The notes beneath the pieces are model-generated. The model was not told the DNA's origin, did not search any database, and worked only from the letters and a program-made list of their open reading frames with translations. DNA of 50,662 bases from Chloroflexi bacterium CSP1-4 (GTDB taxonomy: Bacteria > Chloroflexota > Limnocylindria > Limnocylindrales > CSP1-4), in the NCBI GenBank assembly GCA_001443375.1, contig LDXM01000011.1, positions 1 through 50,662 on the forward strand. Direction: 5' to 3'. Positions within the stretch are counted from its first letter, which is position 1. Each line of letters begins with the position of its first letter. The position numbers and the translations under genes are program-made. Shown in pieces: positions 8,067 through 15,038 of this stretch.

Positions 8067-8909
8067 GTGAGCAGCATCGAGCGCAAGAACCTTGGCTCCC
8101 CCGACGAGACCGAGCACTTTCCGCGTGGCGTGTCCCACGAGGTGCACCTCGGAGAGCTGACCGTGGCGCGCAACATCCATCAGCCTGGATGGCATTGGGC
8201 GGAGCACGTGCGGCCGATCGTGGGCGGCTCGTCGTGCCGGATCCACCACACCGGCTACGTCGTGCGCGGACGCTCTCACGTGCGGCACGACGACGGGACC
8301 GAGATGGATTTCGGGCCGGACGACGTCATCGACGTGGCGCCCGGCCATGACGCGTGGGTGGTCGGCGACGAGCCGTTCGAGACCATCGACTGGGTGGGGG
8401 CGCACCGATGGGCCTCGCCGCCGGCCGGCGACCGCGTGCTGGCGACGATCGTCCTGACCGACATCGTGGACTCGACCGCGCGGGCGGCGGAGCTCGGTGA
8501 CGTCGCCTGGGGACGTCTCCTCGAGCGACACCACACGATCCTGCGGCGCCAGCTCGATCGGTTCGGCGGACGCGAGGTCAAGACCACTGGCGACGGCATG
8601 CTCGCGCTCTTCGATGGGGCGGAACGGGCTGTGCGAGGCGCCAATGCGATGGTGCGCGCCGTCGAGGAGATCGACTTGCGGATCCGCGCCGGCGTTCACA
8701 CCGGCGAGGTGGAGTATGTCCCTGGGAACGTCCGCGGCGTGGCCGTCCACGTCGCCTCCCGCATCATGGCCCTCGCCGGTTCGGGCGAGGTTCTCGTCTC
8801 AGACACGACGCGGGGTCTGATCGAGAGCCGAGAGATCACCTTGATTGATCGCGGGCGCCATGCCCTAAAGGGTGTCACCGATGAACGCACGATCTTCGCT
8901 GTCGAATAA
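8067..8909 (+). CDS. cupin domain fused to class III nucleotide cyclase
   Basis: 280 aa from GTG 8067; the overlapping ATG at 8065 is followed at once by a stop. Residues about 10-110 form a cupin-like ligand-binding domain (HQPGWHWAEHVRPIVGG, HHTGYVVRGRSHVRHDDG, VIDVAPGHDAWVVGDEP). Residues 125-280 form a class III adenylate/guanylate cyclase domain: D132 in LTDIVDST and D176 in KTTGDGM are the metal ligands, followed by RAGVHTGEVE and NVRGVAVHVASR (221-232). H228 occupies the position of the usual transition-state Asn, as in some tandem-regulated bacterial cyclases. A cytoplasmic sensor making cAMP or cGMP in response to a small ligand or metal is the natural reading. It lies inside the tRNA-Glu islet. 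Confidence 0.8.
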   Translation: MSSIERKNLGSPDETEHFPRGVSHEVHLGELTVARNIHQPGWHWAEHVRPIVGGSSCRIHHTGYVVRGRSHVRHDDGTEMDFGPDDVIDVAPGHDAWVVGDEPFETIDWVGAHRWASPPAGDRVLATIVLTDIVDSTARAAELGDVAWGRLLERHHTILRRQLDRFGGREVKTTGDGMLALFDGAERAVRGANAMVRAVEEIDLRIRAGVHTGEVEYVPGNVRGVAVHVASRIMALAGSGEVLVSDTTRGLIESREITLIDRGRHALKGVTDERTIFAVE

Positions 8910-8986
8910 CGCTCACTCGTCCCAGGACCCGCGACGGCCCCTAGCCTCCGGCCCGAGCATGGGCAAGCGACGAGCCCACGCGGCGC

Positions 8987-10216
8987 TCAGGCGCGCACTG
9001 ATTCGGCGAGCAGATAGGTCGTCATCGGTCCCAGACCTTTGACCTCGACGGGCTCGCGCTCCTCGAAGGCGTAGGCGTCGCCGAGCAGAGATCGAGTCGA
9101 CTGCGCAACGTGGATGCGGCCGGGAACCCCGGAGGACTGCATCCGCGACGCAATGTTGACGGTGTCACCCCAGAGGTCGAACAGGATGCGCTGCCGACCG
9201 ATCACGCCGCCCACGAGCGGCCCGCTGGCCAGGCCGATGCGCAGCTGCAGCGGGCCGTCCAGGCGCCCGCGCGCCTCGTCGAGGGCGCCGAACATGCCGC
9301 GTGCGAGCCCGATCGCGGCCGGCGCATGATCGGCCCGAGGCTCTGGCGCGCCGGCGACCGCCATGTACTCATCGCCGATGGTCTTGATCTTCTCGACGCC
9401 GGCGTCCGCGGCCAACTCGTCGAAGCGGGTGAAGAGCTCGTCCAGGAAGCCAACCACGCGCGCCGGGTCCGTTCGGCGGGCCCAGGGGGTGAAGCCGGCG
9501 AGGTCGGCGAACAGCACCGTCGTCTCGGGGTACGACTCGGCGATCCGCTCCTCACCATGCTGCAGCCGGACGGCGATGGATGGCGGGATCGCGTTGGTCA
9601 GTAGCTCCTGCGAGCGCGCCTCGGCCCGCCGCCGGCGGACGTCGGTATAGCGCAGCAGCGCGAAGGTGATGCCCAGGGGCACGCCGAGGTTGGCCGCGTA
9701 CCACACCAGGCGCAGGGGGTACGGCTGAGGCGGAATGCGGCTGCTTACGATCGGATCGATGATGATCACCCCGATGACGACTGCCATGAACGCTACGAAC
9801 CAGGCCGTCGCGTGCCGCGGCCCCAACCCGAGGAGCGCGAACACCGGGCCCAGGAAGGCGAACACCACTGCCGCACTGGATCCTGCCAGCCCGCCGAGCG
9901 ACACCTCGATGACGGCCGAGAAGGCGAACACCGTCAGGATCAGGACCTTGACGTAGCGCTCGAAACGCCGGGTGCGAGCCAGCACGATCAGGTTAATCGC
10001 GGTCACCAGCGGCATCGTTGCGGCCACGAACCAGCTCAGCGGGAGCCCCTGGGACAGCGCAGGGAGCTGCAAGGCGCCGACGATGAGGATGTAGCTAGCG
10101 ATGACGAGGACGCGCTTGCGTAGCCGCCGGTCGTCGTCGTCCGTCGGCTGGTCCGCGATACCGATAGCCCGATCCACGAGTGCCCGGGCTCGACGCGCTG
10201 GGTTCGTTCGGGTCAC
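8987..10216 (-). CDS. membrane-bound class III adenylate/guanylate cyclase
   Basis: 409 aa from GTG 10216, chosen because it overlaps the upstream methyltransferase stop by 4 nt (GTGA); a longer frame exists but runs into that gene. About six membrane segments fill residues 35-190. A short linker leads to the catalytic domain (about 225-405), with metal ligands D238 (LFADLAGFT) and D282 (TIGDEYMAV), K276/K278 just before, and D347/N354 in FDLWGDTVNIASRM. All catalytic residues are present, so it should be active, unlike the H-for-N variant in its neighbour. The layout resembles CyaA-type six-helix cyclases. It ends 77 bp from the convergent cupin-cyclase gene. Confidence 0.83.
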   Translation of the reverse strand: MTRTNPARRARALVDRAIGIADQPTDDDDRRLRKRVLVIASYILIVGALQLPALSQGLPLSWFVAATMPLVTAINLIVLARTRRFERYVKVLILTVFAFSAVIEVSLGGLAGSSAAVVFAFLGPVFALLGLGPRHATAWFVAFMAVVIGVIIIDPIVSSRIPPQPYPLRLVWYAANLGVPLGITFALLRYTDVRRRRAEARSQELLTNAIPPSIAVRLQHGEERIAESYPETTVLFADLAGFTPWARRTDPARVVGFLDELFTRFDELAADAGVEKIKTIGDEYMAVAGAPEPRADHAPAAIGLARGMFGALDEARGRLDGPLQLRIGLASGPLVGGVIGRQRILFDLWGDTVNIASRMQSSGVPGRIHVAQSTRSLLGDAYAFEEREPVEVKGLGPMTTYLLAESVRA

Positions 10217-10884
10217 GACGCGCCTGCCGAGCGCCGGTACAGGACCACGCGCCACACCGGGATCCCGCCCTCGTGTGCGTTCCGATACCCCGCCCCCGTC
10301 ATCCACCGCTCGAGTTGCGCATGCCGGTGGATGAAGTAGCGGGCCGGACTGCGGCGAAGGACCTGCACCAGGTTGTACAGCCGCATGAAGAGGCGCATCC
10401 ACCACACGTCGCGCGGGTAGCTGATGCCCACTAGCCGCGGGCGCGAGCGCGTCGCCGCCGCGAGCAGGAGCTCGAGGTAAGGATAGCAGCAGATCACCGC
10501 ATCGAGGGTGACGATGTCGGCCGCCGGCAGTTCACCGGCGAGCTCCACGACGTCGCCGTACCGATACTCCACCCGGCCGTTCAGTCCCCGCCGGTCGGCC
10601 TCGGCACGCGCGGTCGCCAGGAACTCGCGCGAGGCGTCCACGTCGACGGCGGACGCGGCGCCGGCCTCGAGCAGGCCGACGTGCACCGCGCCTACGCCGG
10701 CACCGATGTCGAGCACACGCGCGCCCTCGATGCCTAGGCGCTGGATGATCGCAATCAGCTCGCGCGTAACCTGGTTCAGCCGTCCGTCGCGCCAGCGTTG
10801 CAGGTCGGCGTCTGCGTTGAGGCCGTCGTAGCCGAGTCGTGCCATGTCGTCGTCGCAGCAGAAGCGTCGCCGGGGTGTTGCCAT
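10213..10884 (-). CDS. class I SAM-dependent methyltransferase
   Basis: A 223-aa methyltransferase with motif I VLDIGAGVGAVHVGLLEAG (about 54-72), the acidic end of beta-2 in AVDVDASREFL, motif II/III EYRYGDVVELAGELPAADIVTLDAVICCYPYLELLL, and a C-terminal basic segment. The N-terminus RRRFCCDDDMA is cysteine-rich. The overall look recalls the small BchM/Ubi-type methyltransferases, but I cannot name the substrate. ATG at 10884; the stop overlaps the cyclase start by 4 nt, so the two are co-translated. A link between methylation and cyclase signalling is suggested only by this coupling. Confidence 0.7.
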   Translation of the reverse strand: MATPRRRFCCDDDMARLGYDGLNADADLQRWRDGRLNQVTRELIAIIQRLGIEGARVLDIGAGVGAVHVGLLEAGAASAVDVDASREFLATARAEADRRGLNGRVEYRYGDVVELAGELPAADIVTLDAVICCYPYLELLLAAATRSRPRLVGISYPRDVWWMRLFMRLYNLVQVLRRSPARYFIHRHAQLERWMTGAGYRNAHEGGIPVWRVVLYRRSAGAS

Positions 10885-11164
10885 AGACCGATGATGCGCC
10901 GCGCGTCAACCGCAATCAGCGTAACGCGAGGGAGGATGGTCCCGCGCCAGCCGCATGCCGCGCCACATGGAGCCTCTCGTCGCCGGGTCCGGCGATTAGG
11001 AGTCTCGCACCTACGTGGAGCAGACGTACACACGAAAGGCTCTTACAAGGGTCGCGCCGCTAACTGTCCGTCGCTACAGCCGGCGGTCCTAGCCGTCGAT
11101 CGCGGGCCGATGCCACTGCGGCTCACCCCTTCGTCGCCCGCCACCTCGCTGGTACCGAAACGAT

Positions 11165-11185
11165 AAGGGCTCCCATAAGGGCTCC
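11165..11185 (+). repeat. paired AAGGGCTCC direct repeats, right end of islet
   Basis: AAGGGCTCC at 11165-11173 and again at 11177-11185, the same 12-bp offset as the left pair. The pair ends 78 bp before the tRNA-borne att copy. Near-equal distance from both ends suggests recombinase arm sites. Confidence 0.65.
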
Positions 11186-11206
11186 CGGGCATTGGCGATC
11201 GGGCGA

Positions 11207-11260
11207 AAACCACAACATCTGGTGTGCGATCCGGGCTCACCGTACTAGATATTGTGGTTT
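11207..11260 (-). terminator. AT-rich inverted repeat just 3' of tRNA-Glu; possible terminator
   Basis: Arms 11207-11220 (AAACCACAACATCT) and 11247-11260 are complementary at 13 of 14 positions around a 26-nt loop. Read in the tRNA direction (minus), the hairpin follows the CCA end by 3 nt and is itself followed by TTTT within GGTTTTCG. It could terminate the tRNA transcript or serve as a recombinase site at the islet junction. Confidence 0.4.
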
Positions 11261-11263
11261 GAG

Positions 11264-11283
11264 TGGTACCGCATACCGGATTC
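11264..11283 (+). repeat. att-like copy inside tRNA-Glu
   Basis: The 20 bp cover the CCA, discriminator base, 3' acceptor strand, 3' T-stem strand and part of the T loop. This is the segment commonly used by tyrosine recombinases. Confidence 0.75.
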
Positions 11284-11340
11284 GAACCGGTGGTCTCCGC
11301 CTTGAGAGGGCGGTGTCCTGGGCCTCTAGACGAATGCGGC
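11264..11340 (-). tRNA. tRNA-Glu (anticodon CTC), CCA encoded
   Basis: Read on the minus strand from 11340, the gene begins GCCGCAT and has the Glu-type D arm TCGTCTAGAGGCCCAGGA. The anticodon stem CCGCC/GGCGG holds the loop CTCTCAA (anticodon CTC). The T arm is ACCGGTTCGAATCCGGT, and the 3' acceptor strand ATGCGGT is followed by A and CCA. Position 1 pairs G with U. The sequence closely follows bacterial tRNA-Glu. Its last 20 nt are duplicated at 7903-7922. Confidence 0.95.
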
Positions 11341-11380
11341 GCTGGCGGCCAGCGCCCGCCGGGGCGCCCAACCGGCCGAG

Positions 11381-11409
11381 ATGATACCAACGAGGGGGGC
11401 CGCTCGCAA
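11381..11409 (-). promoter_or_regulatory. promoter of tRNA-Glu
   Basis: On the minus strand TTGCGA (11409-11404) and TATCAT (11386-11381) are separated by exactly 17 nt. The tRNA 5' end is about 40 nt downstream, allowing a short processed leader. The rest of 11341-11524 shows no gene. Confidence 0.6.
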
Positions 11410-11524
11410 CCTACACACCAAGCCGCAGCCGACAGCGGCGCTCAGGATCGACGCACCCCCATGATCACCGGCGACCGTGTGAGTCTGCGTCCGAGGGCAC
11501 GCTCGCCACTCGGTCGAAGCAAAC

Positions 11525-12613
11525 TCAGCACGCCGACGACCAGGTGATCGAGAACGTCGTCTCGGTAATCGTCGTCCCCGGCCAGTTGATGTACCGCGAG
11601 CCGTCGACACCCGTCTCGCCGTCGTAGTGCGCCCGGAAGTTGTACGTGATCGAGCTTCCGCTCGAGAATCCCTTGGACCAGTTGTTCCCGCTGGCGTTGC
11701 TTGCGGTTGTGCTCGTCACGTTGTTCGTCCAGGTCGAGCTCGTCGAGGGCTTCCGATCGAACCAGAGCGTCCGGTTCGACAGCGGTGTGTTCGACAATGC
11801 CTGGTAGTTGGTCGAGTCGGTCGCGATCGCCAGCCGACCGGTCGCAGTGGCCGTCGCTCCAATACAAGCGCTGTAGCTCGACGAGCCCACGGTCGCGCGG
11901 CTCTTGAGGCCAGCCGGACCATGGTTCGTGATGTTGAGGAAGCAGTCGGCGTAAACGCCGGCACTGTTCTTGACGCCATACTTCAACTGTGCCGCGGCAT
12001 GGTCGCAGCGCTCGATGTAGGTCTTGTTCCACCCGGTGTTGCTGGCCCACGGCGAGGTCGATCCCATGATCGTGTCGTCCTCGCCTTGCTCGTCATGGCT
12101 GCCGCCGACCAGAACCGCATGGAGCGTCTCGTGAAGCATGGTGCGGCGGGCATAGAAACACAGGCCGGTGGCTTGGCACGAGTTCGTCGTGTCGTACCAG
12201 TGCCAATTGTTGACCGGGTGAGGCGCCAGCGCGAAGTTCCGAATGTAGATCTCCCAGTTCGTCATGCGAGTGTTCCTCGCGCACTGGAGCCACTCGAGCG
12301 AACCCGAGCACGGTGACGTCGAGGAAGGAGAGAAGTAGATCCGTCCGGTGTTCGGTGCGACCTGGCTGAGCGTCGGCATGTGGCTGTTGTTCTTCGCTGG
12401 ATCCACCCACAGCGAGGTGAGCACGCCATTGCCCACCGTGTAGACCCAGCTCGGGTAGGTCGTGGCGCCATAGCCGTAGGTGAGGACCTGGTCATTCGTG
12501 AATGCCTTACTCGCTCCGGCCGTCGGCGTTCGCCCGCTATGGGCGCCGACGGCAGTGATCACGGTGGCCGCGATCAGAGCGGACCCGACCAGGCCGCGAA
12601 GCAATCGACGCAT
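11525..12613 (-). CDS. secreted metalloprotease-like protein with HExxH motif
   Basis: 362 aa from ATG 12613, preceded by a good ribosome-binding site (AAAGGGGT, 7-nt spacing). MRRLLRG and a hydrophobic segment (residues 8-24) form a signal peptide. H161-E162-x-x-H165 lies in TMLHETLHAVLVGG, with H173 eight residues after the second His, then M183 in DTIMGSTSPWAS. This resembles a metzincin zinc site with its Met-turn, but the third His is two residues further along than in the canonical HExxHxxGxxH. Several Cys pairs (C102/C111, C146/C152) suit an exported protein. The C-terminal 100 residues are Ser/Thr/Asn-rich and beta-like. Protease function is inferred from the motif only. It is 36 bp downstream of, and probably co-transcribed with, the beta-propeller gene. 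Confidence 0.6.
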   Translation of the reverse strand: MRRLLRGLVGSALIAATVITAVGAHSGRTPTAGASKAFTNDQVLTYGYGATTYPSWVYTVGNGVLTSLWVDPAKNNSHMPTLSQVAPNTGRIYFSPSSTSPCSGSLEWLQCARNTRMTNWEIYIRNFALAPHPVNNWHWYDTTNSCQATGLCFYARRTMLHETLHAVLVGGSHDEQGEDDTIMGSTSPWASNTGWNKTYIERCDHAAAQLKYGVKNSAGVYADCFLNITNHGPAGLKSRATVGSSSYSACIGATATATGRLAIATDSTNYQALSNTPLSNRTLWFDRKPSTSSTWTNNVTSTTASNASGNNWSKGFSSGSSITYNFRAHYDGETGVDGSRYINWPGTTITETTFSITWSSAC

Positions 12614-12649
12614 CGAACGAACCCCTTTCGGAAACGCGCGCATGATCGG

Positions 12650-13822
12650 TTACGGGGTGGCGGGCGACAGGATCGTCAGCGCGTTGGGGAAAACCTGTCC
12701 GGTGGCAAGCTCGACGACGTCGGCCGACACCGAAGGGGCCCCGCCGCCGAATGCAGCGCTGAGGAAGGCGTTGACGTGGCCGACGACGGCGAAGCGATCG
12801 TCCGACAGTTCCGGCCAGAGGCTCAGAGGCGAGACGCTGTCCGGCTCCTGATGGACGACTCGGATCGCCCCACTGGCCGTGTCGATCGCCGCGAGCACCT
12901 TGAGCGTGGGGATCTCTTCGCCATTCCCCAGGGACACGTAGGTCACAACGTAGGCCGCCCCATCCGACGTCGGATAGTGGTCGACGAACTCCGCGCTCTC
13001 TGCCTGCCATCGCTGCTCGCCCGTCTGGCGGTCAAACGCCACGATGAAGGTGCGTTCGTCGGGCACCGCGAAGAGCGTCGTGTCGCTCACGTCCCACAGG
13101 TAGAGCGAGGTATCGGTGACGGGTCGGCTGAATGCGCCGCTCGCCACGTCGATGACGTCGATGAAGCAATGCGGGGGAAAGACGAGAACCGGACCGCAAG
13201 CGGGCGCGCCCACGGTGGCCCCGGTCGGGCTCACCCGCAGCTGATTCCGGGTGCCGGTGCCATTGAACTCGGTCGGCCACGGGGCAGGCTCGATGACCTG
13301 GCGCACGGCGAAATCAGTGAGGTCGATCGCGCTCACGCCGGGATCGACATAGCCGGCAACGGGAAGGCCGGTGAAGTAGAGCGAGCCGCCGGCGAAGACG
13401 GCGGTGCCGACTTGCTCCGGCCGATCCAGCCGGATCAGCTGGCGCCCGGTGGCGATGTCGCGGATGACGAGGCTGGAGCCAGCAGCCCCGGTGGGGAGGA
13501 CCGACGCGACTTGATCGGCGCTCACAGCGAGCACTTGCTCGCCCGGCGGCAGTCGGAGGCTGGGCCCGCCGATCACGGCGGCGGCGGATACACCGGGTGG
13601 GACCTCCGCGGCAAACGCTCGTCCGACGGCCACGCCGGCGGTCGGAGAAGGCGAACTCGACGCCGGCGCGCCGAGGCTCTCGGAGGGTGCCGGCGACGCC
13701 CCGCTCGATGGGTTCGTGCCAGGGCGAAGCAGGACCGCAACCACCAGCACTAAGCCCGCGCCCGCGACGAGGAGCGCTACCGAACCGGCCCGCCAGCGGA
13801 CGGGCGCTCGCCGGACGCTCAT
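12650..13822 (-). CDS. membrane-anchored extracellular beta-propeller (PQQ/WD-like) protein
   Basis: 390 aa from ATG 13822 (MSVRRAPVRW), chosen for a GAGGG ribosome-binding site 7 nt upstream; a GTG at 13858 would add 12 residues. One N-terminal membrane segment (about residues 10-32) is followed by a Ser/Pro/Ala-rich linker. Then come repeated beta-blade patterns with internal similarity: SLVIRDIATGRQLIRLD, VSAIDLTDFAVRQVIE, CFIDVIDVASGAFSRPV, FIVAFDRQTGEQRWQAE and AIDTASGAIRVVHQE. These are PQQ-like repeats, but no cofactor residues can be assigned. Outside-facing orientation is inferred from the basic N-terminus. It may supply binding or surface display for the adjacent protease-like protein. 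Confidence 0.6.
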   Translation of the reverse strand: MSVRRAPVRWRAGSVALLVAGAGLVLVVAVLLRPGTNPSSGASPAPSESLGAPASSSPSPTAGVAVGRAFAAEVPPGVSAAAVIGGPSLRLPPGEQVLAVSADQVASVLPTGAAGSSLVIRDIATGRQLIRLDRPEQVGTAVFAGGSLYFTGLPVAGYVDPGVSAIDLTDFAVRQVIEPAPWPTEFNGTGTRNQLRVSPTGATVGAPACGPVLVFPPHCFIDVIDVASGAFSRPVTDTSLYLWDVSDTTLFAVPDERTFIVAFDRQTGEQRWQAESAEFVDHYPTSDGAAYVVTYVSLGNGEEIPTLKVLAAIDTASGAIRVVHQEPDSVSPLSLWPELSDDRFAVVGHVNAFLSAAFGGGAPSVSADVVELATGQVFPNALTILSPATP

Positions 13823-14147
13823 CGTTCGCCCTCGCTCCTCGACGGGTGTGCTACCCACCCGAATCTACCGATGCGAACTCGCATGCTCGCCTCCGCCACC
13901 GGCTTGGCAATCCCAAGCGGACCTCGGGAATCTTGCCCGCACCGCAGCGCGGCTGTCAATACATTAGATACCTTGAATGTCAGAAATCAGCGACTCCATC
14001 CTGGCCACTGAAGCGCGGCTGGGAACACTGGTTGGAGCGCACGCGCGCCGATTGAGGCGGCGCATGCCGCTCAGGTCAGACCCAATCATCTGCAATCATC
14101 GGCCGGCTGACGGGCCGGATGCGCTGACGGTCGTCAGCCCCAGATAC
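13823..14147. other. 325-bp intergenic region with an AT-rich patch
   Basis: No credible gene. It holds the promoter above, an unusually AT-rich stretch at about 13952-13995, and a 7-bp palindromic arm pair GCTGACG/CGTCAGC at 14123-14138, 9 bp past the hydrolase stop. That hairpin has no T tract, so a terminator role is doubtful. Confidence 0.45.
13930..13959 (-). promoter_or_regulatory. candidate promoter for the beta-propeller/metalloprotease pair
   Basis: On the minus strand a perfect TTGACA (13959-13954) and CAAGAT (13935-13930) are separated by 18 nt. The start codon is about 108 nt downstream. A TAGATT hexamer at 13867-13862 is an alternative -10 closer to the gene. Confidence 0.4.
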
Positions 14148-15038
14148 CTACAGCCGATGCGCCTCGAGGAAGGCCCGGATCGAGGCGGCCACCTGCTCGT
14201 GGGACTCCTCGCCCAGCACCAGCCCGTAGTGCGAGTGCGCCCCGTAGGGCTGGTACTCGGCGCCGAGCCAGGCGGCGAGGCGTTCCGAGTCGCCCTCCGG
14301 ATAGAGCCGGTCGAGACCGCCCCCGACGACGAGTATCGCCGTCCCCTCGCCGACCGCGGCGCGGTCCACGGGCACGCCGGCCAGCACGTCGCGGCGGGCC
14401 TGGCCCGACTCGGCGCCCATCATGTGCTGCACGCGCAGCACGTCCGCGATGGTCAGGTCCGGGTTGCGCCGGCGGAGCTGCTCGGGCATCCCGGCCCAGC
14501 CGACGAGGTCGCGGCGGAAGACCTCGGGCACGGCCCGCAGCTGGTGGAGGCGCGCGGGCGTGCGCAGCGCGGCCGGCAGGGCCGGGCTGATGAGGACGAG
14601 GCCGGCGATCGGCCGGAGTTCCGCCGTCTTGAGGGCCAGGAGCCCGCCGACGCCGTGGCCGACGATGACGACGTTGCCGCCGAGCCGGTCCACGGCCGCC
14701 TCGACGTCGCCGACATAGGTGGCGAAGTCGAGCGTCTCGTAGTCGGTCGTGTCCGACCAGTAGTGGCCGCGCAGGTTCAGGGCGTGGCCCTCCCAGCCAC
14801 GCTGCGCGAAGTACTCCTGGTAGCGGTGCCAGAGCCACGAGCCGCCCAGCTCCCCGTGCACGAGCAGGAGCGGCCGGCGCCGCGAGCGACGCTCGGGCAG
14901 CCACGACTCGATGTGGACCCCGCGCTCGAGGATGTCGACCTCGTCCTTGCGGATCGGCCGCGGCGAGGGCGGGCGCTCGTTCGGTCGAAGGGGCAGGCTG
15001 ATGGGGGCGTCCTCGTCGCGGTCCATGGGAGGGCTCAC
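14148..15038 (-). CDS. alpha/beta-hydrolase fold protein lacking the nucleophile Ser
   Basis: 296 aa from GTG 15038, which gives the 4-nt GTGA overlap seen repeatedly here; ATG 15026 is an alternative. The fold markers are clear: LLLVHGELGGSWLW (58-71) around the oxyanion site, LNLRGHYWSD, and a nucleophile elbow VIVGHGVGGLL. The residue expected to be Ser, Cys or Asp is Gly129, with codon GGC at 14654-14652, one base from AGC. The remaining triad positions look intact: Asp in GGGLDRLYP and His in GAHSHYGLV. It may be a non-catalytic binding protein or use another mechanism such as decarboxylation or lyase chemistry. It is co-translated with the DUF1015 gene upstream. Confidence 0.75.
   Translation of the reverse strand: MSPPMDRDEDAPISLPLRPNERPPSPRPIRKDEVDILERGVHIESWLPERRSRRRPLLLVHGELGGSWLWHRYQEYFAQRGWEGHALNLRGHYWSDTTDYETLDFATYVGDVEAAVDRLGGNVVIVGHGVGGLLALKTAELRPIAGLVLISPALPAALRTPARLHQLRAVPEVFRRDLVGWAGMPEQLRRRNPDLTIADVLRVQHMMGAESGQARRDVLAGVPVDRAAVGEGTAILVVGGGLDRLYPEGDSERLAAWLGAEYQPYGAHSHYGLVLGEESHEQVAASIRAFLEAHRL

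Larger units (their letters stand above)
10885..11263. other. gene-free right end of the islet
   Basis: I see no credible gene in these 379 bases. They hold the upstream region of the methyltransferase gene (TTGACG on the minus strand at 10909-10904), a degenerate AAGGCTCTTACAAGGGTCGC stretch near 11036, the paired 11165-11185 repeats and the AT-rich inverted repeat 11207-11260. Confidence 0.5.
7903..11283. mobile_element. small integrated islet in the 3' end of tRNA-Glu, no integrase seen
   Basis: The 20-bp sequence TGGTACCGCATACCGGATTC is present exactly at 7903-7922 and at 11264-11283, in the same orientation. The right copy is the 3' end of an intact tRNA-Glu gene, including its CCA. This is the layout left by site-specific integration into a tRNA 3' end: one copy completes the tRNA and the other marks the distal junction. 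The enclosed 3.36 kb contains a cupin-cyclase gene, a membrane cyclase and a methyltransferase, plus paired repeats about 80 bp inside each end. No recombinase gene is present, so it is either a remnant or an element mobilised in trans. Base usage inside looks less GC-extreme than in the flanking operons. Confidence 0.6.

Noticed and set aside
11043..11390. Minus-strand open frame covering tRNA-Glu
   Set aside because: It runs straight through a complete tRNA gene and the islet junction and has no protein-like pattern.
14123..14138. GCTGACG/CGTCAGC palindrome as terminator of the hydrolase-like gene
   Set aside because: The loop is too small for the full stem and no T tract follows on the minus strand.
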